Of a stretch of DNA of 64,000 nucleotides, positions 1 to 12,700 are shown piece after piece. Origin of the DNA: Marthasterias glacialis (Eukaryota > Echinodermata > Asteroidea > Forcipulatida > Asteriidae). The notes under the pieces were generated by a model. The model made no database searches. It had not been told where the DNA came from and saw nothing but the letters and a program-made list of their open reading frames with translations. The translations under genes and the position numbers were made by a program. How positions within the stretch are numbered: position 1 is the first letter of the stretch; each line of letters opens with the position of its first letter. The stretch lies in NCBI GenBank assembly GCA_911728455.2, contig OU452229.1:18542754-18606753 (forward strand), given 5' to 3'.

Positions 1-506
1 CTTTCTCAAACGGAGAGCAAAGTATTTCTGAATTCCGAAAGCAACTTTCCAATGGTCAATGAGGACTTATGAATACATCAATTTTGTTGCAAGGTTGGCC
101 TCAAAAACATACAAGAAAACCCTAAAATTTTCTTGCTTTAGAAAGGGTAATGGGAAAAGGCTGTAAAACATAACAAATGGGAGACCATGAGAAACGTAAA
201 GTTACACTATTCTGAGTATGCGCACATTTTCAAAAATGACTTATTTGCTATCACGTGACTCCTCAAAAAGTCTGTTATTGGACAGGCATTTGGCTCAATC
301 AATCCACTAAAACAGACAAAGAAGACCCTTGGTAGAGGCCATCATCACTGGGGTCAAACATTGGAAACATCCTTGCGTGTATGCCCTACGCACAACTTTC
401 AACCAATAACAGATCTTCCTTTGACCTCAGTGAGGGCGCCTTTTAAGTTTTGATGTCATATCCAAGGGGTCTATTGATTTGAAGTGATGTAGACATAGAT
501 TCTTAC
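1..506 (-). other. partial intron 3' of exon 65
   Basis: No coding sequence resembling the end of a COLFI domain was found on the minus strand here, so the terminal exon and poly-A signal are beyond the window. A patch at about 300-450 is GC-richer and has no clear identity. Confidence 0.7.
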
Positions 507-713
507 TGTGCAATTGTTACTGATCACATCATACTGGTTCATTCCTTCTTCATTCGTCAGCTCAACGTCAATGCTAGTTAAGAGCTTGAGAGACTTCTTG
601 GCATCTCCAAGGGCGATGGAGTTCCTGCAGTTGTAGGTGATGGTCTGTGAAACGTTGGTGGTCAGGAGGCGGAGGAAGGTAAGCTGAGAGGCATCGGTGA
701 TGTTGTACTCGAT
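507..713 (-). CDS. exon 65: C-propeptide (COLFI), last exon within the window
   Basis: 69 codons, phase 0-0. [10 protein letters not shown] and [11 protein letters not shown] match the vertebrate QLTFLRLM and SQNITYHCKNS. Cysteine 6 is in YNC and cysteine 7 in NNCT at the donor (GTAAGA). Sequons: NIT, NVS, NCT. The remaining family C-terminus, with cysteine 8, must lie on an exon left of base 1. Confidence 0.94.
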
Positions 714-3700
714 CTTAATTTTGGGAAAAACAAACAAGAATGATCAAATTATTAATGCATTTATAACTATAAGTAGCTAAAAGATTGTGAACAGCTGAGT
801 CTTCTTGTTGACAAATCTGTTAAAATAAAGTTTCTAGTGAATAAGGGAATTGGTATGTTCTTGGTAGAAAAAGTGAAAAAACAGTTGAGGACAAGTTTTT
901 TAATCTTTTAATCTTTTTTTTGTGTTTGGATATTACCCCTTTTTGCCACTGAAATACTAAAAAAATAATAAAACAAATAAAAAATAAAAAATCAGAACAT
1001 TTATGATAGCATCTTTCCCAATTTAAACTTGTTTTATCCAGATACAATAGTTATATAACATAACTTGGTTTAACCAGACACAGTAGTTATAAATGACAAC
1101 TTGGTTTAACCAGATATGATAATTATAAATGATATCTGTTACAGAAAAGTTTAAGAGAAGATTACTGAGTAGAACTACTTACAAATTTGTTGCCATTGAG
1201 AGAGCTCAAAGTGGCGCCCTTCCCAGATGAACTTCTGTAGACAGTGTTGTACTGAAAGGTAAAGAGGGGGAAAAAAGGGTTAATTCAAAGAATATTTCCC
1301 AAGCCTTGAACCAAAACCTCTAGCTGATATTGTATAAGGCCTACTTTTCACAATGAAACTGCAATACATAATGCAATGAAACAGCAAAATGAGAGCACAC
1401 TACTGGAATATGGACTATTAGCTGGCATTGCCCCACCCCCTGGAGCAAAAAAGGAAATTGTAGGGCGAGGTGAAGTGCATGTCCAAAACCCATTTAAGCA
1501 ATTTTTCTCCCATGTTTGCATCTAGAATTACTTTGCAATGGGAGACTTCTGAGACGCTGACAGCAGCAGACACAACAGTCCGTTTTGACAGTTCTGAGCG
1601 TGGGCGCACATGCTCAGTATTGCGCGTGTTGTTCTGAGCATGAGTACTACTGGTGAGAACTGTGAAAAAGGACCATTCAAAAGTCTCCCATTCTTGAAGG
1701 AATTAACCAGTGCCTCATTTCACAAACCATATCTTATGTATTAGCTTTTCGGGGCTTCACTACTGCAATTGTGATTTGTGTTGCTTTACAATTGATTTAT
1801 CAACTTAAACACAAAGCCTACCACTTTGGGAAAACATGCCTTGGGCCTGATTACACAATTAGCCAAGTTTGATTTTAAGTCTCAGCAAAGGTCATGCTCC
1901 CTGTATCCAATAACAGTAATAGATGCTAATATTCATAGCACAAAAAGGAACCAGACTATTTGCCCTTCTAGCCTCGGTTCGGTTACATTGGTTTGAATAG
2001 GAGAAAATCAAGATGGCCGCACCATGATAAAGGGCAATTGTTTGGAGATGGGGGTAGTATTGGTATGAATAGTTACCTTAGTGTCCTTAGGCTCGATACA
2101 AGTCTCGTCAGTGTCCTTGATACAGTGGGCCTTGAATGCATCAAGAGTGCATCCCTGGTTGGGATCAATGTAGTAGTAACCTGTATTTCAAAAACAAGAG
2201 TTGCCAAAAGTAAATCACAATCTTTGTCTGAGAAAAAGCATCAGCCAATACTGTTGTTGTGCATTAAGTATTTCGTACCAATGTATGTTCTTGCACGGAT
2301 GTGCATAGTGGGGTGGACGGTGGACGGTGAAAGGGGGGAGGGGTTTACCCACCAGTTGGGAAAGTTGGGTTGCACATGAAGAGATCCTTGCAGGTACGTG
2401 CTGGGTTGCCCTTGGTGCCATCAGGAGAGCGGATGCTGTTGATCTGTTTGTCAAGTGAGGCAAGTGCGCTTCTGATCTCAGTGTTATCCATGGGCTTGCC
2501 CTTGGCTGGCTTGTCTCCGTACTGCAGGAATTAAAGGAAGAATCTCGTCAGTATCCACAAGACATTATTTTCTATTTTTCTGAAAAATTCATACAATCCA
2601 TTATCTTCAAGAAAGTATAAATTTCTAATAGGTCATGGGTGCTTAGTAGCAGGGAAACTGCAAAAGTCATTTTACTTCGAAGTTTGTTTGCACAAACTCT
2701 TAATAACAACGTCAATTTTAACAAAGCATGAATTAGAATTTTTGCTTTAACTTATCTAATAGACCAAAGCACATAAATGACTAAGTTAACGTCCAAGTTT
2801 GATTACTTACATATCCACCATAGCTACCGTATGGGTCGCCTCCCTTTCCTGCGCTGGCGGCGTATGGGTATGAGAGTCCATAGCTGGCTTGCTGTTGGGA
2901 AGAAAGCACAAACAACAGATGAAACATTGGACTTTTTTTTTAAATTGTGGTTCAAAAAGCTAGCTTCCCAATCATGTCTTTGTTGTCATGCAAAATCGTC
3001 ATGTACTTTGAATAGTTTATTTGCAGCTATTCTCAGAATTCTGAAACATGTTCTGGTAAAAGTGAAAAATGGCGGACTTAAATTTTATCATCAGGTTTTT
3101 TATCCGAATATCTCATGGAAAGAATGATTTCGCTGACTTTTCACAACCTTTTTCAAACAATTGTTTATGCTTATGATAATTTAAAATGAGGTCCTGCCTG
3201 AAATTGATTAAAGTTGGGAGATTATGCGAGTCAGCAGGCAACACATTTTAAGGGTAAAAATTATTTCTTTTTGAAAAAAAAAAAAATTGAAAGTTTTTAC
3301 TTACCACTTCACCTGGGGGTCCCTGTAGTGAAACAAAACATGAAAAAGAAAAAATGTATTACTAAAGATCGCAATTTGTTGTATTTTTTTTTTAGTTTCT
3401 TTAAGTTAGAAATCCTATGAGGATGTACTGAGGTGTTTCTTAATGTGTGGGCATAGTAATTCTATGATTCCAAGCAGGTCTAGATTTGTCAGCTTGTTTA
3501 ATCCTTTAAGTATCCATTATGGTATTATATTGATTAGCTTTTACTTCCTGTATAGCTTTATTTGGGCGATATTTCAAATTCATCTTCCATGTATGTCTGT
3601 TGTTGATATTTTTGTGAATTTTACTTGGTTGTACTTATTTGTAAAGCGCTCAGGGGCATTTAAAACAAATGAATTTAGTGCTATACAAATGTATTTTTTT

Positions 3701-6700
3701 ATTATTGTTGTACTTCTGCCAACTTACTGGAGGTCCTGGGGGTCCTGCAGGTCCAGCAGGTCCAGCTGGTCCATCAGATCCACGTGGTCCACGGGGTCCC
3801 TGATCAAAAGCGAACAATCATCAATTTAGTAGATTCAGTCTTTTTGAAAATGTGTAAGATTTGGGGCACAAAATTTCCGGGGGAGTTTAAACAGAGTTGT
3901 CTTTCATTTAGTTTAGTTTAGTGTTTTTTTTCCAGATTTATTTCATCTCATAGTTCTTCAGCTAAAGTGTAGATAGCAAAACGGAAGAAAACAATGTTCT
4001 TGCAGTGCTTTTTATTTTGGAAAGTGGTATTTTCAATCACTTAAAATATAAACAAAAAATGCTTCCACCAGGCAAATCAAGATTATTAATTTCAGAAATT
4101 AAATATATTTCTTACATCTTGTCCATCAAATCCACGGGGTCCAGCAATACCATCCTTTCCATTGTTTCCACGCTGTCCTGGAGGTCCCTGAACAACAGTA
4201 AAATAAAAGCCAGACAAATTATGAGTAACTTCAGATAGGACTATTTTCAGACTTTTCCTTCGACAAGTTTTCATTGATTCTGTCGCTAGTTTCAATATTT
4301 ATTTACTTAAAGACAAAACGTAGATAAAATAATTTGTTGAAATAATTTGTTATTGAAAGTAGGATAGCTCTCAGGGAAGGGGTTTTTGGTATATTTATTT
4401 TGCCAAGAGGATTATACTTAAGAGATCAGTCTTTGGCCAGGGAAGTAACACGTTGCATTTGAAAAAATATATGAAAACAAATAACTCCCCTTCAATGTAA
4501 AAGTGATCACTTACTCTTGGTCCAGCAGCACCAGATTCACCAGGGGATCCAACCTCTCCAGCAACACCAGGTGGTCCCTGGATTCCAGGAAGTCCTGGCA
4601 TACCTGGGTGTCCCTTGGCTCCTTGTGCTCCAGTAGATCCACGTTCGCCAGCGGGTCCAGATGGGCCAGCGGGTCCAGATGGGCCAGTGTTTCCACGTGC
4701 TCCAGAAGGTCCAGCAGGTCCGGCAGGTCCAGATGAGCCAGAGTCTCCACGCTCTCCAGCGGGTCCAGATGGTCCTGGGGCTCCAGCAATGCCTGGGGCA
4801 CCTGGGGCACCAGTGGGTCCACCAGGTCCTTGGTCTCCCTTATCTCCACGAGATCCGCTTGGTCCAGGGGCACCATCACGTCCATTCTCACCCTGTAGAA
4901 TTGGTGAAATTGAACATTGGTGTTGATAACGATGTTAATTCTCTGAAGCGTTTGTGTAAACACGGCTAACCAGAAAATAAACTAACTCTAGTAACAGGGG
5001 AAGTTCAACCTCTTTTTATTCTAAATATGTGTAAAATCTTAATTCCACATCAATCCAAACATAAGGATAATGGACTAAAGATAAAATTAGCAAAATAAAT
5101 AATAATGCAATTTATAGACATACAACAATGAAAGAGTAGCAAGTTTATAATAGGAACGACATGCACAAGAAAGACTTTCTTTAGGTATAACCATTGTGAA
5201 ACTTCCCAAAACTTGATGACTTACCTGTGGTCCAGCATCTCCAGATGGTCCAGCAATTCCAGCAGGTCCTGGTGCTCCTGGGGCTCCACGCTCACCTGAT
5301 GATCCATCATTTCCTGAGCGTCCAGGCTCTCCCTGAAATTTTACAAGTCAAACATACTCAGTTCCTAAATCAAAAACACTTTAGCGGGAACAATGCAGGG
5401 GGCCCTACAACAATAGCAACAAACTTGAGTAACAAACTTCAAAATCCCAGTGCTTTATCCAAGATGCTGTTTACAAATTAAAAGTGCTGTCTTAATTTCC
5501 ATGGTACGGCAAACAAAGGAAAGCTTATCATAACAGGAAGATAGTCATGTTGTCTTCAACACTTCTGCTCCAAGATTGTAAGAAATACTTACATTGATAC
5601 CAGCTGGGCCAGAGGGTCCACGTGGTCCTGGTGGTCCATTGATTCCCTACAAGAATGACAAGCAGACACAAGTGGATTTATTCATTAAAGATATGGACAG
5701 GCTAAGCAATACAGTAAAAATATAATTTTTTTGCTGAAAAAATGCATACCATCAACTAAGTCATATCGTAACACTTTGATTTCTTGTTTATACATAATCT
5801 GTTCATTTTAAATTTAAATTTGAAATTGCTTATGATTTCCTCATAAAATACTAGCGGATTTGAAAGGTAGGTGTGTCTCAACATATTTAATAAATTTGAA
5901 TAAAGATATTTCTGAAGAAAAAAATGAATGAGAAAAAAAATCATAGCATCCATATCTGATTTGCTTTTTTTACTTACAAGGTTTCCAATTTGTCCAGCAG
6001 GTCCGGGTGGTCCTGGGGGTCCAGATGCTCCCTGAAATTCAAGAAGGATTTAAAAATATTATACTATAAGGGTACACTGGTATAACGAAAAGCCAATAGC
6101 GCTTGCATCCACAAACATCATCAGTGGTGGATTGTGGGTTTGAAATGATTAGCTTGGGAGGAACAACGATGACATCTTTTTACAGTAATTTGGAACGAGT
6201 GCAGTGGAAGACAATGTAAGGAGCCACTCATGGAAAGTCGTTGCTTGATGCATTATTCAGTATACGTTACACTGCACTAATTTGAGAATACAAATCTGGG
6301 CCAAATTTCATAGCAGAAAAGTTTGCTTAACAATTTTCTACTTGGCAAAAACAAGCAGGACACCAGTCACAGGTACATGTGACATAATATTTTGGCTGGT
6401 AACCTCAGGCTGGTAAGCATGATTTTGTTGTGCTTAGTTAATTGTTGTGCTTAAGCAGCTTTACGAAATTGGACCACTGTTCAACTGGTATAAAAATAAA
6501 TATCCACTTGATTTTACAATATTCAAAGAATGATGTTTGCTCTATATTTATTTGGTTAGTTTGTAACCCACCAGGACAATAACCAGTAAAGTTGCTCAGA
6601 CCCTCTGTTTCATCGAAGTAAGATGATTTAACATTTATTACATTTCTATAGCGTTGATTCTATACATATATATTCAAAAGCGCTTCACAATGATTTATAG

Positions 6701-9700
6701 TAAAAATAGATAATGTTGAGGACCCCTAAAAAGAATCATTTTCTTATCCATCCTTTTTATTTGCAGGCTAACTTTCTACAACAAAGCTAGCGAGAGTCGA
6801 CAGTTTTGAAAACATACCCCCCATGACTTTGTGCTAGATTGTTTAGTATGAAAATGCTCATTGTATGCTCAACAGTCTGAAAAAACTTACAACATCACCA
6901 TCATCTCCACGGTCTCCCTTTTCTCCAGATGGTCCTGGAAGTCCCTGTATTCCTTGGTCTCCAGAACGGCCTGGGGAGCCAGACTCACCACGAGCTCCCT
7001 AAATAGTTGTAAAAAAACAAATTTGAATTTCAGCAACAGACTCAGTGTCAACTCAAGGGTAACGTCATCTTACAACTGTAGTAGTTTCTTGATTGCTTTC
7101 AGTGAAATATTGCTCATTATAGTTCAGCTAGTTACAGGAAAGCAGAATTATGAGCACAATAATCTCTAGTTATCAAGTTCCAAATTATGTAATCAAAATA
7201 TAATACGATTGATTATTAACAGAGAAGAAGAGAGAATGTCACTTACTGGTGGGCCATCATTTCCAGATGGGCCAGATGGTCCAGCTGGTCCAGTTGGTCC
7301 CTAAAATAAAACAAAACAACAATTAGTTAAACTTAGCAACCCTTAAAAAATGTTACATTTTTATGATGTTTCTCCAACCCACAATAAAACAAACCATATT
7401 CAGGTATTGTTTCCCCCCCCCCCCTAAAATTCTCTTATTGTTAAGTAGCAATTTACACTCCTTTGTTAATGGTTAACAGAATGTGTATCTTTTATGGATC
7501 AATATTGCACATTGTTTGATTGGAACAGTTGAATGGAATCTGGTTTTTAAGTTATTTTCTTTTTTTAATCGTCAATGGTTTGGGCAGCATTTTTCAATTG
7601 ATGTTTTCTAAGAAACAGTTGATCTTGCATTGTAAAAGTAATGGTGGAGGAGTTTTTATGAAAGTCACACACTCATTCTTGACAAATCTTGAATCGGTAT
7701 CATCAGTACAAAATTTCTGTGCAAAAGTACATCATTGTGATTTTGTCCCATAAGTTGAAACACTCGCAATTAAATTTTGTTCCAACATTTGGAACACTTG
7801 CAACTTCATTTTGTTTCAACAAAAAAATAAATACTAGCGGTTTGATTTTGTTCCAACATTTGAAATACACGCAACTTGATTTTGTTCCAACATTTGAAAT
7901 ACACGCAACTTGATTTTGTTCCAACATTTGAAATACACGCAACTTGATTTTGTTCCAACATTTGAAATACACGCAACTTGATTTTGTTCCAACATTTGAA
8001 ACACTCTCAATTTGATTTTGTCCCAACATTTGGATCATAAGTTATGTACTCACAGCAAGTCCTGGTGCTCCAACTGGTCCCATGGGTCCAGATGGTCCTT
8101 GTGATCCCTAGAAAATAAATCAACAATGAGAAAAACAATTGAAGAATATCGTACAAAAAATTACATGCTACAATTCTTTTTTTGTGTGAACGGGACGTTA
8201 CAGATTCATTCCTATTATAAATGAATCTTCTGGTTTTAAGCTTTAAAGAAGTATCCATGAAGGGTTTGCTCTTAAATAATAAGATCTCATTATTTCAAGA
8301 AAACGGGCAGTACAAGAGAGATGTTTTAGTTTGAAGTACTTGTTAAATTTTGAACAATTGTTCAAATGAAACTTTTATCAACATTATTACAACCAGTGAT
8401 GATAGCTATAAAACCAAACAGCTTCCAGATTCAAGATCCTACATCATGTCACTAATTTCACAATTTTTCATGAAATAAAATATGGAAGAAAAGGGCTATT
8501 ACAAAACTAACTCTTTTTTTCTAACACATGTGATTGATAATTTTTTTCTTTAGTTTTGTATTCAAGCTTACCTGTGGTCCACTTTCTCCACGATCTCCTG
8601 GGGCACCAACTGCTCCAGCGGGTCCCTGTAAATATTACAACATTTACTATTAAATTCTGAGACCTTATTTGATGTGTTAGGAGTATTTCCTTTATTCTAT
8701 TTTATGTTATTTTATTTTTATCATAGAGCCCAATGACAGTATGAATAGAAGACCCTGAAAACCCCAAATGGGGGAAAACCCAGTAGAGACTGAAACACAA
8801 TCCAAGACTCCAGTCTGAAGCAGGATTCGATGTGGGTCCACAGAGTTGAAAGGAAACAGAAGGAAACCACTATGCCAACCTGATTCCAAAATTACATGTT
8901 TGTATACAATGTGTGTTTCTTTTTTTGTGCTGCTTCCTCCCAAATGTGTTAATCATGTTGATAATGTGTTCAATGTTCATTTGCGAGTTACATTAAGCCA
9001 GATGAAGTGTTGGTCAAGCATGCAAAGGTGGTCTAGATACCCAAACTACTTACTGGGGCTCCAGCATCACCGGGGGCTCCAGTGGGTCCAGCTGGTCCTG
9101 GCTCTCCTCTATCTCCAGATGGTCCATTCTCGCCACGTTGTCCCTGGATTCCTGGGCGACCCTGTCACAACAAAAACATCAAATTGCGGCTCAGTTGGGG
9201 GAAAACAGAGTTCTCTTTTGAATGTGGATGTCTTCTCGTTCATGCACAGGAAATTTCTAGTACTTAAAACAAGAATTATGAAAATAAAAGTAGAAAATAA
9301 CAAATTTAGTTTCAAGGATTTAAAGTTTATAAAAAAAAAAAAACACTTACTGATGCGCCAGCGAAACCTTGTGGTCCTGGGGGTCCCTGTGCTCCTTGCT
9401 CACCCTAAATTCAAGCAAAACAAACAAAATTAACAGCTATACTTTTCCCAAAAAACTGTAAACTTCTTATTGGATGTGACAAATCTTTTAAATGTTCATA
9501 CCTCCAGTGACAATTCTTGATTCAACTCCTCTTTTGTTTTGGCATTTTTCCTTTTAAAAAACGGTCCATAACTGCAAATATACTGAGTACTTAGAGTTTT
9601 TAGAATGCTCTATTTTTTTAGGGGAGAATAGTTAGAAATCAAATACTTACAGTGTCTCCACGTGGTCCAGTGGCACCAGCGGGTCCTGGCTCTCCAGTGT

Positions 9701-12700
9701 CTCCCTAAAAATTGAGGGTGAAAAAAGAAATTTTTTGATCAAATTAAAGGAACTGAAATCAACCAAAATTTATTTCGTCTGAAAAGATTAATTGTATTTC
9801 TGGTTTAATCCAGTGATGTTGTAATGAACCCGAACATAAAACAAAAAGCAAAAAACTAAAAACAGTTGTTAATTGTTACTTACTGGGGCTCCTGGCATGC
9901 CAATAGCTCCAGATGGTCCAATAGGTCCAATAGGTCCCTGTAAAACAATCGATTTAGATAATTGACAACAAAAATGAAGAGGAAAGTTGTTTGGTAAATG
10001 TGTTACTTACTGTCTTCAAGTTCAAAACGCAGCAGATAATATGAACCACCAGGCTTGTCATTTTAGTTTGTTTTCTTCTTTTGTATATATTTTGTTTTCC
10101 GTTAAAAAAAGAGCACAATTTAGAGTTTAACAATGACTTCTTACAGACTACTAAACAAAGTGGTTATTTAAATCCATTTTAGCTAACAGAAAGAAACCGT
10201 ACAAAAAAGTATGAATTTGACAACCTTCACCAAAACACAAAAAATCTCGGATGACAAAGAAATAGAATAAGTTCTACTACTTACAGTTGCGCCATCAGAT
10301 CCGGATGGTCCTGGGGCTCCTGAGGGTCCAACAGATCCCTGAAAAAATATTTTTTATTATTATTTATAAATTTGTTTTACTTATGACACAATTGTCATTA
10401 GAAAAAAAAAAAGATCAAACAAAAAACAATATAAACAAATTATTTTAGTTTGAATATCAATATATTTAATGTATGTGATAATCTTTTTGGAAATAAGATC
10501 TAATCACAAGTTCATACAGCTGGTAAGCACATAAAATTAGTATGTGCAGAAAAATCTTGCTCAGCACAATACAAGTTACCAGTCCAAATGCCTTTGAATA
10601 ACCATAGCTTGTGACTGGTCCCCGAATGAATCTCTAATAAAAATATTGAACATGTCACTTTGTTTACAGAAATGGTGATCATGTGGATTCCATAACATTT
10701 CCTGGCAGGCAATATGCTTGTTCAGCTGCTACACTTTTCATTTTGTATCATAATTGCCATATACAATCAAGAATGGAAGGCTTTTGCAGGCACTATGTAG
10801 CAGCAAACTTACTAGTTAAATTTATTGTTCTCGCATGCTCAAACTATACAAACAATGGAAATTCACCTGGTAAACCTACTACCACCTACCAATCACTAAG
10901 CTTTCCTTGTACAGCTGTACAAGTTTTAAAAGGTGCCCACTTTCTTTTGTTTCAAAAAGTGACAAAAATCATTATCAGGTGCGATGGTCTGCATAGATGT
11001 TTATCAATTTCAGCTAAAAGAGTAATCTACAGAAATATGAACTAGGTTTTTTGTAAGGTTATTTTTGAACAAAATTACTTACAACTGGTCCAGCAGGTCC
11101 TGAGGGTCCAGCAGGTCCACGCTCACCTGGGGCTCCCTGTAATAAAAATGAACAATTTATTAATATCACTGTACAATAATATGCTACATTATCTGTTTAT
11201 TTGTGTGTGTGTGTCTTGTTACGTACGAAAGTTTTGATAACTTAAAAAACTTGGAGAAAAGAATGATTTAACAAAATTATGCAAATAACAACAGATATAC
11301 AAGAAGTTTGTAAAATAAAAAAAATAATTTGTTTAACTGATTTAAAAGAGAATTCAAGTAATGATGGAATAACTAAAAATTTACCTGTGGGCCAGATGGT
11401 CCCTGGATTCCGGCATCTCCCTTCTGTCCTGGCTCTCCCTGTTGCAATGAAAATAATGGAACAAACTCTTGTAAAGGTCACGGAAACTGCAAATTTATAA
11501 AATTTGTGGAGACATGTAAATTTTTTGGGGTAGTCAAGCACTCAAATGTTTCTACACAGCCAAGTGGTCTACTGACCAATCATGCTAGGAATTTGATCAA
11601 ATTACTGTGTGCCGCACACCGTATTTAGGCATAGTGCACAGTTGTGCGTTGAAAAAATAATTGATTTGTCCATAAAGATGGCTGACTTAACAATGATGAC
11701 GGTGAAATATGGCTTTGAATCTCAACTATAACATAAAGGCAGCATCTAAATTGGCTACAGTAGTTACATCATTGCCGAAACAATTTATAGATTGGCGCAA
11801 TCACAAAATCAGATGACTTTTGTTTATACTTTTTTTCTACTACAATCCACCAAAGGCGTCCATGACTCTGTATTTTATTTTGAGTATTTCACTTCACAAA
11901 ATTGCAGCAGCAATTATAAATGAGCGATACCAAGTTTGTTTAAGTTGAACTTCAGTATTGTTCTGAACAATATGAAAAGGGGCCCCATTATCGACTGCAT
12001 TATGGAACTCATGTTAAAATATTTGTTTTAAAATTATTATTATTATTATTTTTTAAATAATTTATGAATTAGAATAATCCTACCTTGTTTCCATCAGATC
12101 CACTGCGTCCAGCTGTACCACGCTTTCCTGGAAGACCTGAAGGTCCAGCGGGTCCACGTTCTCCACTTGATCCACGCTCACCCTATGCAAAAACAAAAGC
12201 GAAAGTCTGTTTAACAATGGCTTATTGAAGAATACATTAAGGGGAAGAGGGAGAGGCACTGTAAAGAAGACTTGGATGATGAAGACTTCGTAGTTATGAA
12301 TTAAATTGAAACTGAGAACAAAAAAAAAGTCACAATCTTGAGTAGTGAATTTGTTAAATTGCGTTTTGTTTATCTGACACTCTTATTTTCATTTTATGTC
12401 TTTGCATAATATGTAAATACAAGGGAATAAACATTTGAGTCAATCAATACAACCCACAGCAAACAAACAAGCAAATATTAAAACAAGCCGACAACAGGCT
12501 CATTCCATAGGTCTGCCAAAAACAAATCATTTTTCTCTTGGCAATATCAGTTTACCAACTAAAATTCTAGTCGACTGCAAATGATGTATACCATTTGTAA
12601 CCGACTGCGTGGCTCATTTTTCTCAGTAATTACTAGCATTAAACAAAAGCTTCCGCTCAGTTGCTGACAACAAGCAAACACTTACACGTGGTCCCTGGGG

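Noticed and set aside
7703-8038. A 111-codon minus-strand frame with repeated [22 protein letters not shown] units.
   Set aside because: It is the translation of the 34-bp tandem repeat within an intron; the periodicity is that of the DNA.
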